A stretch of DNA of 64,000 nt from Stutzerimonas stutzeri (GTDB lineage Bacteria; Pseudomonadota; Gammaproteobacteria; Pseudomonadales; Pseudomonadaceae), in NCBI RefSeq assembly GCF_002890915.1, contig NZ_POUT01000003.1, positions 1 to 64,000 on the forward strand, given 5' to 3'. Positions within the stretch are counted from its first letter, which is position 1, and each line of letters begins with the position of its first letter. The notes beneath the pieces were generated by a model. That model made no database searches and was not told the DNA's origin. It worked only from the letters and a program-made list of their open reading frames with translations. The translations under genes and the position numbers were made by a program. Below, piece by piece: positions 19,214-30,409 of this stretch.

Positions 19214-19296
19214 CGCGCGCGGCCAGCGCACACGGGGCGCTTCCGACCATTCGTAACTAAGCGATTGAAAACGATAAAAAATCCACGGGCCGAGGG

Positions 19297-19325
19297 TTGA
19301 CAGCCCACAGCGACCAGAGAATAAT
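19297..19325 (+). promoter_or_regulatory. sigma-70 promoter of tRNA-Met
   Basis: TTGACA (19297-19302) and AATAAT (19320-19325) are separated by exactly 17 bases, ending 11 bases before the tRNA. A GC-rich stretch follows the -10 box, as in stringently controlled stable-RNA promoters. Confidence 0.82.
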
Positions 19326-19336
19326 GCGCGCCACTT

Positions 19337-19413
19337 GGCTACATAGCTCAGTTGGTTAGAGCGCAGCATTCATAATGCTGATGTCCCAGGTTCAAGTCCC
19401 GGTGTAGCCACCA
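19337..19413 (+). tRNA. tRNA-Met (CAT), elongator type
   Basis: A 77-base cloverleaf with encoded CCA. Acceptor arm GGCTACA (19337-19343) pairs with TGTAGCC (19403-19409). The D-arm has AGCTCAGTTGG, the anticodon stem CAGCA/TGCTG encloses CAT at 19371-19373, and the T-arm has GGTTCAAGTCC. The G1-C72 pair excludes the initiator form. The GGCTAC acceptor resembles E. coli elongator tRNA-Met rather than tRNA-Ile2, whose CAT anticodon is modified. Confidence 0.95.
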
Positions 19414-19421
19414 GACAAATC

Positions 19422-19450
19422 AAGGGGTTAGCGAAAGCTAACCCCTTTTT
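19422..19450 (+). terminator. intrinsic terminator after tRNA-Met
   Basis: An 11-base stem AAGGGGTTAGC / GCTAACCCCTT with a GAAA tetraloop is followed by a T-run, nine bases after the tRNA. It also lies downstream of higA on the opposite strand. Confidence 0.92.
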
Positions 19451-19485
19451 GTTTTGGGCCGGTGACTACAGCGCGACCACGGCCC

Positions 19486-19791
19486 TTAGCCGACTGCCCG
19501 CAGCGGTTCGATTTCATGCTCGATCTCTTCGCCGGTCTCAGCGTAGGTCGTTGCCAGTGCATATTCGGTCTGCAGGTTCATCCAGAACTGCGCGGACGTG
19601 TCGAAGTAGCGACCCAGGCGGATAGCCGTATCGGCAGTAATTCCACGACGCTCACGCACGATGTCATTGATGGTCGGCGCCGATACATGCAGCGCACGGG
19701 CAAGGGCCGCGGGAGTGATCCCCAGCGGCTCCAGGAACTCTTCGCGCAGCACTTCACCAGGGTGAACGGGGCGCATGCCGTTGATTGCCAT
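19486..19791 (-). CDS. higA: HigA-family antitoxin
   Basis: This 101-residue antitoxin has an XRE helix-turn-helix: PGEVLREEFLEPLGITPAALARAL (about residues 11-34), then HVSAPTINDIVRERRGIT. It ends in the FWMNLQTEYAL segment typical of HigA. It should bind its toxin HigB and repress the operon. A GAGGAGGT ribosome site precedes the start. Only the last codons of higB remain upstream (19804-19860), so the antitoxin appears to be an orphan and must be transcribed from a promoter in the islet or not at all. Confidence 0.9.
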   Translation of the reverse strand: MAINGMRPVHPGEVLREEFLEPLGITPAALARALHVSAPTINDIVRERRGITADTAIRLGRYFDTSAQFWMNLQTEYALATTYAETGEEIEHEIEPLRAVG

Positions 19792-19803
19792 GTAGCCACC
19801 TCC

Positions 19804-19860
19804 TCAGTGGTAATCGACGATTTCGACCTGTGTCGGGCCTGCTTCAGTCCAGACGAATCT
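19804..19860 (-). pseudogene. higB: higB toxin remnant (C-terminal codons only)
   Basis: Reading 19860 down to the TGA at 19804-19806 gives RFVWTEAGPTQVEIVDYH and a stop, the conserved C-terminus of HigB toxins. It ends 12 bases before the higA start, as in intact higBA operons. Further upstream the frame does not resemble HigB and reaches an in-frame TAG about 130 bases away. The toxin's N-terminal four-fifths is gone, replaced by AT-richer sequence. Confidence 0.75.
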
Positions 19861-20112
19861 CAAGCCACGCCTAGCTGAAGAATCCAAACCGTTACCCAGA
19901 TTGGTTATGAATGCGGCCTGCTGCCGAATCCTATAGCAACACTATGGCCCGTCTAGTAATGGGCGAAACCTTCCCCCACTCCAATCTCAGAGCCTAAGAT
20001 CAACGAGAGCGTGAAGCCAATAGAGGGCCTTGTTGCACCGAACCCAAGGAGTGTCATTGGTGATGAAGTAAAGAAGTGCGTTGAAGGATCACGCTCTAAA
20101 TAATGATGGTTC

Positions 20113-20811
20113 TCATAAATACTGCTCTATATCGGGCTTCATACGAATGTTGAGAGAGACTCCACCGGTCTGGGGAGATGTTATCAGAAGCTCCTTCTCT
20201 GAAAGAGCTCGGAGCGATGAATCGAAAGTTATAACGTTTTTGCAAAAATGATTCTTCAGTGTATCTGTTTGGATGGTTTTCTTACCCCAAAAGTGACGTC
20301 GATGCAAGCAGGCCAATATCTGGCGGGCGCCAACATCAATGTCAATCTTGCGGGTGAATCCAACAATAGAACTATCCAGACTCTCAAGGATGTTGGTATA
20401 GCTTTCAATTCCAAAATAGTGGCTGTGTGTATTCCTTACTGTGAGAACCTCTGATGATCCGATTAGAACAACCTCATAGCCTTGGTCGGCAGGATATTGG
20501 TTTTCGTAGGAGACATATGAGGCAACTGCTGACTCAGGATCTCGACTTACGATATCCCAAGTTAAAAAAGAGCCTTGGTTCCAGTCAAAGACTAGGATCC
20601 AGTTGTTCATGCCTTTACCGCTTCTGGCTTCTTTTTCAACCAAGGTTTTGATGACATCCTCATTGACAAAACTGTCAAATACTTTGTGTTTGTCAGACTG
20701 TTTTATTATTGCTTCGCAAGAATTTCGTAAAGAATCTATGCTTAACTTATGAGCTACTGAAGGCTCACGACCTGCTTCGATTTCATAAAAAACATCGGAT
20801 AGAACCTTGAA
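20113..20811 (-). pseudogene. C-terminal part of RelA/SpoT-domain protein, separated by an in-frame TAA
   Basis: This reading frame continues directly, in the same phase and with no other stop, from the TAA that ends the synthetase domain at 20812-20814. It runs 232 codons to 20113. The first codons (FKVLSDVFYEIEAGREPS) look like the helix that usually follows the HYWAE region in RelA/SpoT-domain proteins. Translation might restart at ATG 20610 (NNWILVFDWNQ), preceded by GGTAAAGG. The rest has no domain I recognise (VVLIGSSEVLTVRNTHSHYF near the middle). Base composition is AT-richer than the surroundings. It may be a decayed C-terminal domain or a separately translated piece. Confidence 0.6.
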
Positions 20812-21387
20812 TTACTCGATTACTTCAGGGTGGCCTTCTTTTTCTTTCAAGTGATAGCCATAAATTACAGATGTGCGCTCAATGCTTTCAGCCCAGTAGT
20901 GCTGGATTCTACTTCTTACTTGTAGTTCGAGTGACCGTCCATCACGCTCAAGTATTATGTGGAGCGCTCGGTAGCCTGTGTCATCACGTCCACGCTCTCT
21001 ATAATCGGTGAGCTTGACGATGTTTAGCGATGCTGACTTCTCTGCTTCGTTTTTTAGGAACTCAACAAGGGAGTCAACATCTTTATTCTTCTGGACAATG
21101 ATCCTGCAGCCACCAATGTCCTGTAGTTGAGTTAGTCTGACGCTTAGGCGTTGAAGCTTTCTAACTATTTGGGGCTTTCTTTTGAGTCTTTGGGCAATGT
21201 AATAGGAGCCGTCATAGTTAGAAAGTAGGCGTTGAACTTCAAGCGTGGTTTCAGTTAAAGGCTGGAGGTGGGCTTTTCTATATCCATCAAAGACATCTTC
21301 TAGTTCAATGTAATCAATCTCATCTTTGAATTTGTCTTTGGCAAGGGCAAGCCCGGCACGATCTACTTTAGTTTTTGATAAGGTCAC
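20812..21387 (-). CDS. RelA/SpoT-type alarmone synthetase domain protein (shortened)
   Basis: 191 residues holding an apparently complete (p)ppGpp/nucleotide pyrophosphotransferase core. It has RLKRKPQIVRKLQR (ATP-binding Lys/Arg), LQDIGGCRIIV (metal-binding Asp), DDTGYRALHII (guanosine-stacking Tyr) and LELQVRSRIQHYWAES (catalytic Glu, conserved His-Trp). There is no hydrolase domain. The frame continues past its TAA for 232 more codons, so this is probably the front of a 424-codon gene cut by a nonsense change. The start is GTG with AGGGATGG upstream. Low GC, and a position within a deleted higB, suggest horizontal acquisition. Such stand-alone synthetases can be toxins (toxSAS) or phage-defence effectors. 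Confidence 0.72.
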   Translation of the reverse strand: MTLSKTKVDRAGLALAKDKFKDEIDYIELEDVFDGYRKAHLQPLTETTLEVQRLLSNYDGSYYIAQRLKRKPQIVRKLQRLSVRLTQLQDIGGCRIIVQKNKDVDSLVEFLKNEAEKSASLNIVKLTDYRERGRDDTGYRALHIILERDGRSLELQVRSRIQHYWAESIERTSVIYGYHLKEKEGHPEVIE

Positions 21388-21514
21388 AAAACCATCCCTG
21401 TAAAATACATAGTCACTATTTTATGGTGGCATATGGCCGCCTCTCTGCGGGAAGTTAGCTTGAGGTGGATGTGAAAGTAAAGAGCGTCTGTGACTAACCG
21501 ACAGCTTTCCCCCC

Positions 21515-21541
21515 AGAAAAAAGCCGGGCGCGAGGCCCGGC
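21515..21541 (-). terminator. intrinsic terminator after the oprD/CoA-transferase operon
   Basis: Read on the minus strand, GCCGGGCC-TCGC-GCCCGGC is followed by TTTTTTCTGGGG, about 35 bases past the porin stop. Confidence 0.85.
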
Positions 21542-21574
21542 GAAGTCCAACGAGGAGGTGCTGCTGCGTTGCGC

Positions 21575-22837
21575 TTACCAGAGCGGCAGGCTGTAGCTGA
21601 CGATGAAGCGGTTTTCGTCCAGGTCGCTGCCGAAGTTGCTGCGGGTGGTGGCGTTGCGCAATTTCAGGCCGAGGTTCTTCAGCGGGCCGCTCTGGAACAC
21701 GTAGGCGATGTCGGTGTTGCGTTCCCAGGTCTTGCCCTCGCTGGCGCCGGCGCCGCGGTCGACGTTGTCGCCGGAGAGGTAGCGGGTCATGAGGGTCAGG
21801 CCGGGAATGCCCAGGGCGGCGAAGTCGTAGTCGTAGCGGACCTGCCAGGAGCGTTCGTCCTCGTTGCCGAAGTCGTTGATCTGCACCAGGTTGACCAGCG
21901 AGTTGTCGCTGCCGGCGATGTAGGCGAAGCCGGTGTCGCCGTTGACCTGCTGGTAGCCGGCACCGAAGGCGTGGCCGCCCAGGCGGTAGGTGAACATGGC
22001 GCCGAAGGTGTCGGCGTCGACGTTGCTGCCGCCGTCGTCGGTCTGGTGCACGTAGCGGATGTCGGTCTTGAGGCTCTGCTTGTCGCCGATCGGCAGCACG
22101 TGGACCAGGCCGAGGTTGTGCTCCTTGTAGATGCCGTCCAGCCCGCCGTAGTAGTAGCTGGTGCTCAGTTCCGGCGACCAGTTGTAGCGTCCGCCGGCGA
22201 AGAGGAACTCGTCGCTGGTGGCATGGCGGCCGAACTGGATGTTGCGCAGGCCGCCATTGAAGGCGGTCATTTCCTCGTTGTCCGAGGAGTTGCGCTGGTT
22301 GACCCGGTCGAGCTTGCCGAGGTCCAGCGTGAGGTTCTGGATGTCCTTGCTCTGCAGCCAGGCGCCGCGATAGGTCTGTGGCAGCAGGCGGCTGTCGTTG
22401 CGCATGACCACCGGCAGCAGCGGCTGCATGGTGCCGACGTGCAGGGTGGTTTGCGATATGCGCGCCTTAGCGGTGAGGCCCGCCGAGCCGTAATCGTCCT
22501 GGGCGCGGTTGGGTGCTTCGCGATCGCTCTGCAGGATGCCGGTGCCGACCCGGTCGGGGCTCGAGTCGAGCTTGATGCCGAGCAGGCCGATGGCGTCGAG
22601 GCCGAAGCCCACCGGGCCTTCGGTGTAGCCGGATTCCATTTTCAGCATGAAGCCCTGGGCCCATTCCTCGGCCTTCGACTGACCGTTGCCGGAGCGGAAA
22701 TCGCGGTTCATGTAGAAGTTGCGCAGGTCTACGCTGGCCTTGCTGTCTTCGATGAAGGCCGCGCTGGCCGGGCTGGTGATGCCCAGTACGGCGCCGGTGC
22801 AGAGCAGCTGGCAGATGGTGCGGGGGACATGTTGCAT
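21575..22837 (-). CDS. OprD-family outer-membrane porin
   Basis: This 420-residue precursor has a signal peptide ending ASA (about residue 26). The OprD fingerprints follow: FIEDSKASVDLRNFYMNRDF, EEWAQGFMLKMESGYTEGPVGFG, AMFTYRLGGHAFGAGYQQVNGDTGF and a C-terminal strand DENRFIVSYSLPLW. OprD/Occ channels are 18-strand monomers admitting small carboxylates or amino acids. It is the last gene after the CoA-transferase, 73 bases away, so its substrate probably feeds that pathway. A second OprD at 45363 is clearly related. An AACAACAA tract sits 13 bases before the start. Confidence 0.93.
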   Translation of the reverse strand: MQHVPRTICQLLCTGAVLGITSPASAAFIEDSKASVDLRNFYMNRDFRSGNGQSKAEEWAQGFMLKMESGYTEGPVGFGLDAIGLLGIKLDSSPDRVGTGILQSDREAPNRAQDDYGSAGLTAKARISQTTLHVGTMQPLLPVVMRNDSRLLPQTYRGAWLQSKDIQNLTLDLGKLDRVNQRNSSDNEEMTAFNGGLRNIQFGRHATSDEFLFAGGRYNWSPELSTSYYYGGLDGIYKEHNLGLVHVLPIGDKQSLKTDIRYVHQTDDGGSNVDADTFGAMFTYRLGGHAFGAGYQQVNGDTGFAYIAGSDNSLVNLVQINDFGNEDERSWQVRYDYDFAALGIPGLTLMTRYLSGDNVDRGAGASEGKTWERNTDIAYVFQSGPLKNLGLKLRNATTRSNFGSDLDENRFIVSYSLPLW

Positions 22838-22849
22838 GTGTGCTTCCTC

Positions 22850-22857
22850 TTGTTGTT
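22850..22857 (-). promoter_or_regulatory. Hfq/Crc catabolite-repression (CA) motif before oprD
   Basis: AACAACAA on the coding strand, beside the AGAGGAAG ribosome site. It matches AAnAAnAA, through which Hfq with Crc blocks translation in pseudomonads. Confidence 0.65.
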
Positions 22858-22910
22858 ATACGCATTGCGGGGTGTTGCGGGTGAAGTCGTGCCGCGGCTG
22901 CCCTTGCGGG

Positions 22911-24476
22911 CTATCCGGGGATTCGCGTCAGCCGTTCGTGCAGGCCGATGTTCCCGGGCAGGAACAGACGCGGGTCCATGGGCCGCGGCTGGTGGACGAT
23001 GGGGGCGAAGTCCATGCGGGCGAGGATGTCGCGCGCCAGGTCGACGCCCGGGGCGATCTCGGTCAGTTCCAGGCCGTCGCGGGTGAGGCGGAACACGCAG
23101 CGCTCGGTGACGTAGAGCACCGGCTGCTCGCGCTCGGCGGCCAGGCGGCCGGCGAAGGTGCGGTGCTCGACCGTGTCGACGAACTTGCGTTGCGTGCCGT
23201 CGCGCAGGATACGCAGGCGGCCGTCTTCGATGCGGATGTCCTGCGCGCCGGCGCTGAAGGTGCCGGCGAACACTACGCGCTTGGCGCTCTGGCTGATGTT
23301 GATGAAACCGCCGGCGCCGGCCAGGCGCGTCCCGAAACGGGAGACGTTGAGGTTGCCCGCGGCATCGGCCTGGGCCAGCCCGAGTATGGCGAGATCCAGG
23401 CCGCCGCCATCGTAGAAGTCGAACTGGTAGGGCTGGTCGAGCAGGGCGCTATGGTTGCTGGCCGCGCCGAAGTTCAGCCCCGACGCCGGCACGCCGCCGA
23501 TCACGCCGGGTTCGGCGGTCAGGGTCAGCAGGTCGATCACGCCTTCTTCGGCGGCCACCGCGGCGACACCTTCGGGCATGCCGATGCCGAGGTTGACCAC
23601 GGCGCCGGGCACGAGCTCCTGGGCGGCGCGACGGGCGATCAGCTTGCGCAGGTCCAGCGGCAGCGGCGCCAGGCTGCCCATCGGAACGCGGACTTCGGCG
23701 GCGAACGCCGGGTTGTAGCCGGTGGCGAAGGTCTGCTGGTGGTTGGCCGGCTCGGCGAGCACCACGCAGTCCACCAGCATGCCGGGGATCTTCACCTCGC
23801 GGGCATTCAGCGAGCCGCGTTCGACGATGCGCTCGACCTGGGCGATCACCAGCCCGCCGCTGTTGCGCGCGGCCATGGCGATGGCCAGGCTCTCGATGGT
23901 CAGCGCCTCGCGTTCCAGGCTCAGGTTGCCGTCGGTATCGGCGCTGGTGGCGCGGATGATGCCGACGTGGATCGGGACGCTGGGGTAGAACAGGTAGTCT
24001 TCGCCATTGATGGCCAGGCGCTGGACCAGTTCGGTGGTGGTGCGGGCGTTGAGCCGGCCACCGCCGAATGCGGGATCGACGAAGGTGCCGAGGCCGATCT
24101 TCGACAGCTGCCCCGGCTTGCCGGCCGCGATGTCGCGGTAGAGCTGGGAAATCACCCCCTGGGGCAGGTTGTAGGCCTCGATGCGGTTGTCCACGGCGAG
24201 TTGCTGCAGCCCGGGAACGAGCCCCCAGTGGCCGCCGATCACCCGTCGCACCAGGCCTTCATGGGCCAGGTGATTGAGGCCGCGGTGCTGGCCGTCGCCT
24301 TGCCCGGCGGCATAGACCAGGGTCAGGCCGCGTGGCGCCCGTTCGGCGAGGAAGCGCTGTTCGAGGGCGATGGCGATCTCTTCGGCGAAGCCGATGCCAA
24401 CGAAACCGCCGGTGGCGACATTGGCGTCGTCGGGGATGCGTGCCACGGCTTCGGCGGCGGTCATGAGCTTGTTCAT
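22911..24476 (-). CDS. acyl-CoA:acetate / 3-ketoacid CoA-transferase, YdiF-type fused subunits
   Basis: This 521-residue single-chain family I CoA-transferase has the alpha half ([20 protein letters not shown]) at about residues 20-40 and the beta half from about 290 ([14 protein letters not shown]). The catalytic Glu is expected at E322 in [10 protein letters not shown]. It moves CoA between short-chain acyl-CoAs and acids. The gene follows a 22-codon leader ORF with an ATGA overlap, a sigma-54 promoter and two activator dyads. It sits between a tannase-type hydrolase and an OprD porin, suggesting that it activates the acid released or imported by them. The exact substrate cannot be read from sequence. 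Confidence 0.9.
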   Translation of the reverse strand: MNKLMTAAEAVARIPDDANVATGGFVGIGFAEEIAIALEQRFLAERAPRGLTLVYAAGQGDGQHRGLNHLAHEGLVRRVIGGHWGLVPGLQQLAVDNRIEAYNLPQGVISQLYRDIAAGKPGQLSKIGLGTFVDPAFGGGRLNARTTTELVQRLAINGEDYLFYPSVPIHVGIIRATSADTDGNLSLEREALTIESLAIAMAARNSGGLVIAQVERIVERGSLNAREVKIPGMLVDCVVLAEPANHQQTFATGYNPAFAAEVRVPMGSLAPLPLDLRKLIARRAAQELVPGAVVNLGIGMPEGVAAVAAEEGVIDLLTLTAEPGVIGGVPASGLNFGAASNHSALLDQPYQFDFYDGGGLDLAILGLAQADAAGNLNVSRFGTRLAGAGGFINISQSAKRVVFAGTFSAGAQDIRIEDGRLRILRDGTQRKFVDTVEHRTFAGRLAAEREQPVLYVTERCVFRLTRDGLELTEIAPGVDLARDILARMDFAPIVHQPRPMDPRLFLPGNIGLHERLTRIPG

Positions 24477-24541
24477 GGCTGTGGCTCCGGTTGCGAGCGC
24501 GCCATGGTCGGGCAGGCGATGAGACGCTGAGCGATGGTCAT
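24473..24541 (-). CDS. 22-codon leader ORF overlapping the CoA-transferase start
   Basis: ATG at 24541 follows AAGGAT and an AACAACAATAA tract and encodes [22 protein letters not shown]. Its TGA shares the ATGA of the CoA-transferase start. The CoA-transferase itself has no purine-rich ribosome site, so translation may be coupled through this leader. Hfq/Crc binding at the leader would then repress both. Confidence 0.45.
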   Translation of the reverse strand: MTIAQRLIACPTMARSQPEPQP

Positions 24542-24551
24542 CCGGCGATCC

Positions 24552-24562
24552 TTATTGTTGTT
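24552..24562 (-). promoter_or_regulatory. Hfq/Crc CA motif in the CoA-transferase leader
   Basis: Coding-strand AACAACAATAA, eleven bases before the leader ORF start, not beside the CoA-transferase start. Confidence 0.55.
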
Positions 24563-24617
24563 CTCGAGCTGCGCCCTGCGGCGGCAGCTGGCCCGTTCGG
24601 CCTGGTTCCCCTGGCAG

Positions 24618-24633
24618 AGCGAAAGCCGTGCCA
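24618..24633 (-). promoter_or_regulatory. sigma-54 (-24/-12) promoter for CoA-transferase/oprD
   Basis: TGGCACGGCTTTCGCT on the minus strand fits TGGCACG-N4-TTGCW, with GG and GC correctly spaced. Transcription would begin near 24607, giving a leader of about 65 bases to the small ORF. Confidence 0.8.
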
Positions 24634-24712
24634 GTTAGCGCTTGCGGCGATGCAGACCTTGCGCTAGAGCGGTTCGCCGCATGCGGGCGAGGGGAAGGTG
24701 TGCGGCTGGAGG

Positions 24713-24780
24713 TGTCCGTGCGGCTGGACATGTGCAGGATCGAGGGCGGTTCGGGGCGGGGTTGTCCATTCGGCTGGACG
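24713..24780. promoter_or_regulatory. two TGTCC-N8-GGACA activator sites upstream of the CoA-transferase promoter
   Basis: TGTCCGTGCGGCTGGACA (24713-24730) and TGTCCATTCGGCTGGACG (24763-24780) are 18-bp dyads with centres 50 bp apart, about 90 and 140 bp upstream of the -24 element. That is the normal place for enhancer-binding activators. Similar dyads occur before the tannase and dctP genes. Confidence 0.7.
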
Positions 24781-24843
24781 TGCCTGCCGGCGCGGGAGCC
24801 CGGCGCTACGCCCGTCGGAGGGCATGGCGCCGGGCTTCGCCGG

Positions 24844-26580
24844 TCAGTGCATGGCGTTGCGGCTGTTCACGCAGACGAAGCTGGAGGCGCTGTCGACGTC
24901 GCCCTTGCCGACGTACTTCGGCCAGCCCGGATATTCGCACAGCGGCCGGGTACGCCCCGGCACGCCGACGCTGTCGGCGACGATCTGGCGGCGTGGTTCG
25001 ATGCCGCGCTCGACCCAGTCTTCCAGAGCGCTCAGCGAGTCCCAGGTGGCGTTGAACACCGTGCTGGCGGCATGCGCATAGCCGGGGATCTCGTAGTAGC
25101 GCAGGAACCGGCGCGTCTTGCCGGGCCCCATGTCGCGGCGCACGCGCTCGTAGTACTCGGCGGTGGCGCGGGTGCTGACCAGCTGGTCGGACGTGCCGTG
25201 CGCCATGAGGATCTTGCCGCCGTTGTCGGCGAAGGCCGACAGGTCGGTCTGGTTGACGTCCTGACGCAGCGACAGCTCGCTGATGCGCGCCAGCCAGGGG
25301 CCGGGATTCTGCGGATCGAGCGTCAGCGAGTTGAAGGTGGGATTGCGGGTGACGAAATAGCGCACCCATTCATCCCAGAAGCCGGAATGGTAGGGCGCGC
25401 CCTCCTCGAACCCGGTGCCATGCACCGGCATCGGATAGCTCGGCTGCAGGGTGTTGAGACCGAGGCGGTTGACCACCAGCTGCACGCCGCTGCCGGGCCG
25501 GCCGAGATCGGTGCCCCAGGTATTGAAACCCGGGTAATGCGTTTCGCCGCTGGCCAGCGGGAAGTCGAAGCGGATCGGTGTGTCGAATACCCGCAGCGCG
25601 CGGATTTGCGCATCCGACAGGCAGCGTTCGGAGGTGCTGGCGCCGCCGGGACAGCGCAGCGGCTTGCCGTCGAGCCTGGCGCGGGCCGGGTCGAAGCGGG
25701 CATTGCAGGCGGCCTGGTGGCTGATCACGCCGTCGCGCACACCGTCCAGGTCGTCGCAGGCCTGCATGGCGGCCTCGAGCAATGCGGCGCGCTGCTCCAG
25801 GCTGGGGAAGGCACCCGGGGCGGCGAGCGCGCGGGTGATGCGGCCGAACTGCAGGTCCAGCGCCAGGGCGTTGTAGGCCGGATAGAGGACGATGGCGCCG
25901 TGGAAGTCGGCCGGCCACTGCTGGACCACCGCCAGCGCCTCGCGGCCTCCGGTGGAGCCGCCGGCGAAGTAGCTGCGCTCGGGGCGCGCACCATAGTGCC
26001 GCTCGATCAGGTAGAGCGCGGCGTCGCGGGTTTTCTTCAGCGCATCGTGGGCATAGTTGGCCAGGGCCTCCTCGTTCCAGGCGAAGGCGCCGGGGCTGGC
26101 CGGGTCGGCGACGTGCCCGGAGTCGCTGGCGAACACCGCGTAGCCGCGGCCCAGCGGGGTGGGGCGGTCCAGCGGGCCGGCCGGCACGTTGCCGGCGACA
26201 TTCGGCACGCTGCCGTTGTAACCGCCGCCGCCGTACATCATGGCCTTGCGGTTCCACTGCTCGGGCAGCACCAGGCGCATGCGGATGCTCGGGGCGCCGG
26301 GATCGAGCGGAAGGATTTCGGCGCTGACCTCGCAATGGGCGCCATAGGTCTGCGGCGGCGTGCCGCCGGCCACCACCGGCGTGGCCGAGGTGACCTGCGC
26401 GCCACTGCTCGGCAGGCCGATGGCGGCGGCGGGAATGCGCAGCGAAGCCAGCGCGGCGCAGGAGCCGGGGGCGGCCTGCGCCGGCAGGCCGGTGAGTGCC
26501 AGCAGGGCCGCGCCGCCGAGGCCGCATAGGCGCTGCATGGAAGAAGCGCGCCTGAAGCGCGGTGAACCCGATGCATTCAT
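24844..26580 (-). CDS. exported tannase/feruloyl-esterase-family hydrolase
   Basis: About 578 residues with a signal peptide (cleavage after LPAQA, residue about 36). The alpha/beta-hydrolase fold has nucleophile S209 in FAGGSTGGREAL, an acid in MAHGTSDQLV and a histidine in GYAHAAS. Classic tannases have cysteines next to Ser and His (the CS-D-HC disulfide). Here both are absent (GS, HA), so the active site differs. Members cleave esters of hydroxybenzoic acids, MHET or hydroxyacids. ATG at 26580 has AAGGAAAG upstream. A sigma-54 promoter and tandem dyads precede it, placing it in the same regulon as the CoA-transferase and TRAP genes. The released acid is presumably the regulon's substrate. 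Confidence 0.82.
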   Translation of the reverse strand: MNASGSPRFRRASSMQRLCGLGGAALLALTGLPAQAAPGSCAALASLRIPAAAIGLPSSGAQVTSATPVVAGGTPPQTYGAHCEVSAEILPLDPGAPSIRMRLVLPEQWNRKAMMYGGGGYNGSVPNVAGNVPAGPLDRPTPLGRGYAVFASDSGHVADPASPGAFAWNEEALANYAHDALKKTRDAALYLIERHYGARPERSYFAGGSTGGREALAVVQQWPADFHGAIVLYPAYNALALDLQFGRITRALAAPGAFPSLEQRAALLEAAMQACDDLDGVRDGVISHQAACNARFDPARARLDGKPLRCPGGASTSERCLSDAQIRALRVFDTPIRFDFPLASGETHYPGFNTWGTDLGRPGSGVQLVVNRLGLNTLQPSYPMPVHGTGFEEGAPYHSGFWDEWVRYFVTRNPTFNSLTLDPQNPGPWLARISELSLRQDVNQTDLSAFADNGGKILMAHGTSDQLVSTRATAEYYERVRRDMGPGKTRRFLRYYEIPGYAHAASTVFNATWDSLSALEDWVERGIEPRRQIVADSVGVPGRTRPLCEYPGWPKYVGKGDVDSASSFVCVNSRNAMH

Positions 26581-26593
26581 GAGAGCTTTCCTT

Positions 26594-26603
26594 TTGTTGT
26601 TGT
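26594..26603 (-). promoter_or_regulatory. Hfq/Crc CA motif before the tannase-family gene
   Basis: Coding-strand ACAACAACAA immediately 5' of the AAAGGAAAG ribosome site. Confidence 0.65.
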
Positions 26604-26675
26604 AGTCGGACATCTCGCAGCGGCGGGCGGTCGTCCACGTGGTGCGCGGTGCGGCCGTTCGCCTCCGCCAGGTGT

Positions 26676-26691
26676 AGCTAAAGCTGTGCCA
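26676..26691 (-). promoter_or_regulatory. sigma-54 promoter of the tannase-family gene
   Basis: TGGCACAGCTTTAGCT differs from the CoA-transferase promoter at only two positions and has GG and GC at -24 and -12. Predicted leader is about 85 bases. Confidence 0.78.
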
Positions 26692-26786
26692 GGGCACGTG
26701 CTGCGGCGTAGCGTTCATGAGCGCCGCCGTTCGGCGCTCTGGGCTCGCGTTCGGCGCGATGTCGACGGGATGCGACGGGGGCTGGC

Positions 26787-26822
26787 TGTCCGGCAGGGGC
26801 GACATGTCGGGGTGGATGGACA
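26787..26822. promoter_or_regulatory. tandem TGTCC-N8-GGACA-type activator sites
   Basis: TGTCCGGCAGGGGCGACA (26787-26804) abuts TGTCGGGGTGGATGGACA (26805-26822). Each has one mismatch to the dyad. They lie about 105 and 124 bp upstream of the -24 box. A further TGTCC half-site starts at 26829. Confidence 0.65.
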
Positions 26823-26913
26823 ATGAATTGTCCGGCGCGGCAGGCATGATGGCGTCATGCTGTCGCGCGAGTGGCCACGGGAAGAGGCAGCGGCGCTGCG
26901 CTGCGCCGTCGTG

Positions 26914-27312
26914 CTAGTTGAAGCGGCCGTGCAGGCCGCCGACGCTCATCCGGCCGGCACCGAGCAGGGCGATCGCCACCGCGCCGAACAGGAACAGCGC
27001 CTGCAACTCGATCGCCCAGCCGCCCATCGGCCCTATCGAGAACAGCTCGGCGCGGTGTACCAGCGCCAGGGCGACGACCATGTTGCCGATCATCAGCACG
27101 GCGCCGAGGCGCGTGTACAGGCCGAAGATCACCAGCAGCGGGCCAACCACTTCGCCGAGGTAGACGCCATATGCGAGAAAGGTCGGCAAGCCCATGTCGG
27201 CCAGCATGCCGGCGATGCCGCCCACGCCGTTCAGCAGCTTGGAAATGCCGTGCAGCAGGATCAGCACGCCCACCGTCAACCTGAGTACCAGCTTGCCTGC
27301 ATCGTCTGTCAT
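26914..27312 (-). CDS. DoxX-family membrane protein
   Basis: About 132 residues with four predicted transmembrane helices. The typical DoxX pattern includes LVLRLTVGVLILLHGISKL at the N-terminus, GEVVGPLLVIFGLYTRLGA in the middle and LFLFGAVAIALLGAGRMS near the end. ATG at 27312 begins right before the first helix; an extension to 27357 would add a polar, glycine-rich stretch. DoxX proteins are linked to redox stress or quinone handling, but no biochemical role is established for this one. It lies between the activator gene and the tannase gene on the same strand. Confidence 0.82.
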   Translation of the reverse strand: MTDDAGKLVLRLTVGVLILLHGISKLLNGVGGIAGMLADMGLPTFLAYGVYLGEVVGPLLVIFGLYTRLGAVLMIGNMVVALALVHRAELFSIGPMGGWAIELQALFLFGAVAIALLGAGRMSVGGLHGRFN

Positions 27313-27450
27313 GTCGTCTTTGCCCCCATGACGGCCGCCGGGAGTCGGCGAGCTCATGGATAAAGGTAGAACAGGCCGTACGGCCCTGCACGCCGATGCC
27401 GCGCTGCAGCCGGCAGGCTTGAGCCTGCGCCAGGCGCTACCGGGGCGCGT

Positions 27451-28947
<1,497 letters not shown>

Positions 28948-29022
28948 GGGCAGTCAGGGTCCGTTCTGGAGCGGCCGATTATGGTTGGCCCCGGCTGCCA
29001 CGGGCAAGGCAGCCGGGCATGC

Positions 29023-30393
<1,371 letters not shown>

Positions 30394-30409
30394 GATTGCG
30401 ACTACTCCA

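Noticed and set aside
20021..20060. GAGGGCCTTGTTGCACCGAA, resembling an insertion-sequence end
   Set aside because: Only a loose resemblance to IS5-like ends, with no partner repeat, target duplication or transposase nearby.
19337..21514. tRNA-Met 3' end as an integration site for the synthetase islet
   Set aside because: No copy of the tRNA 3' end was seen at the far edge of the islet, there is no integrase, and higA with its terminator lies in between.
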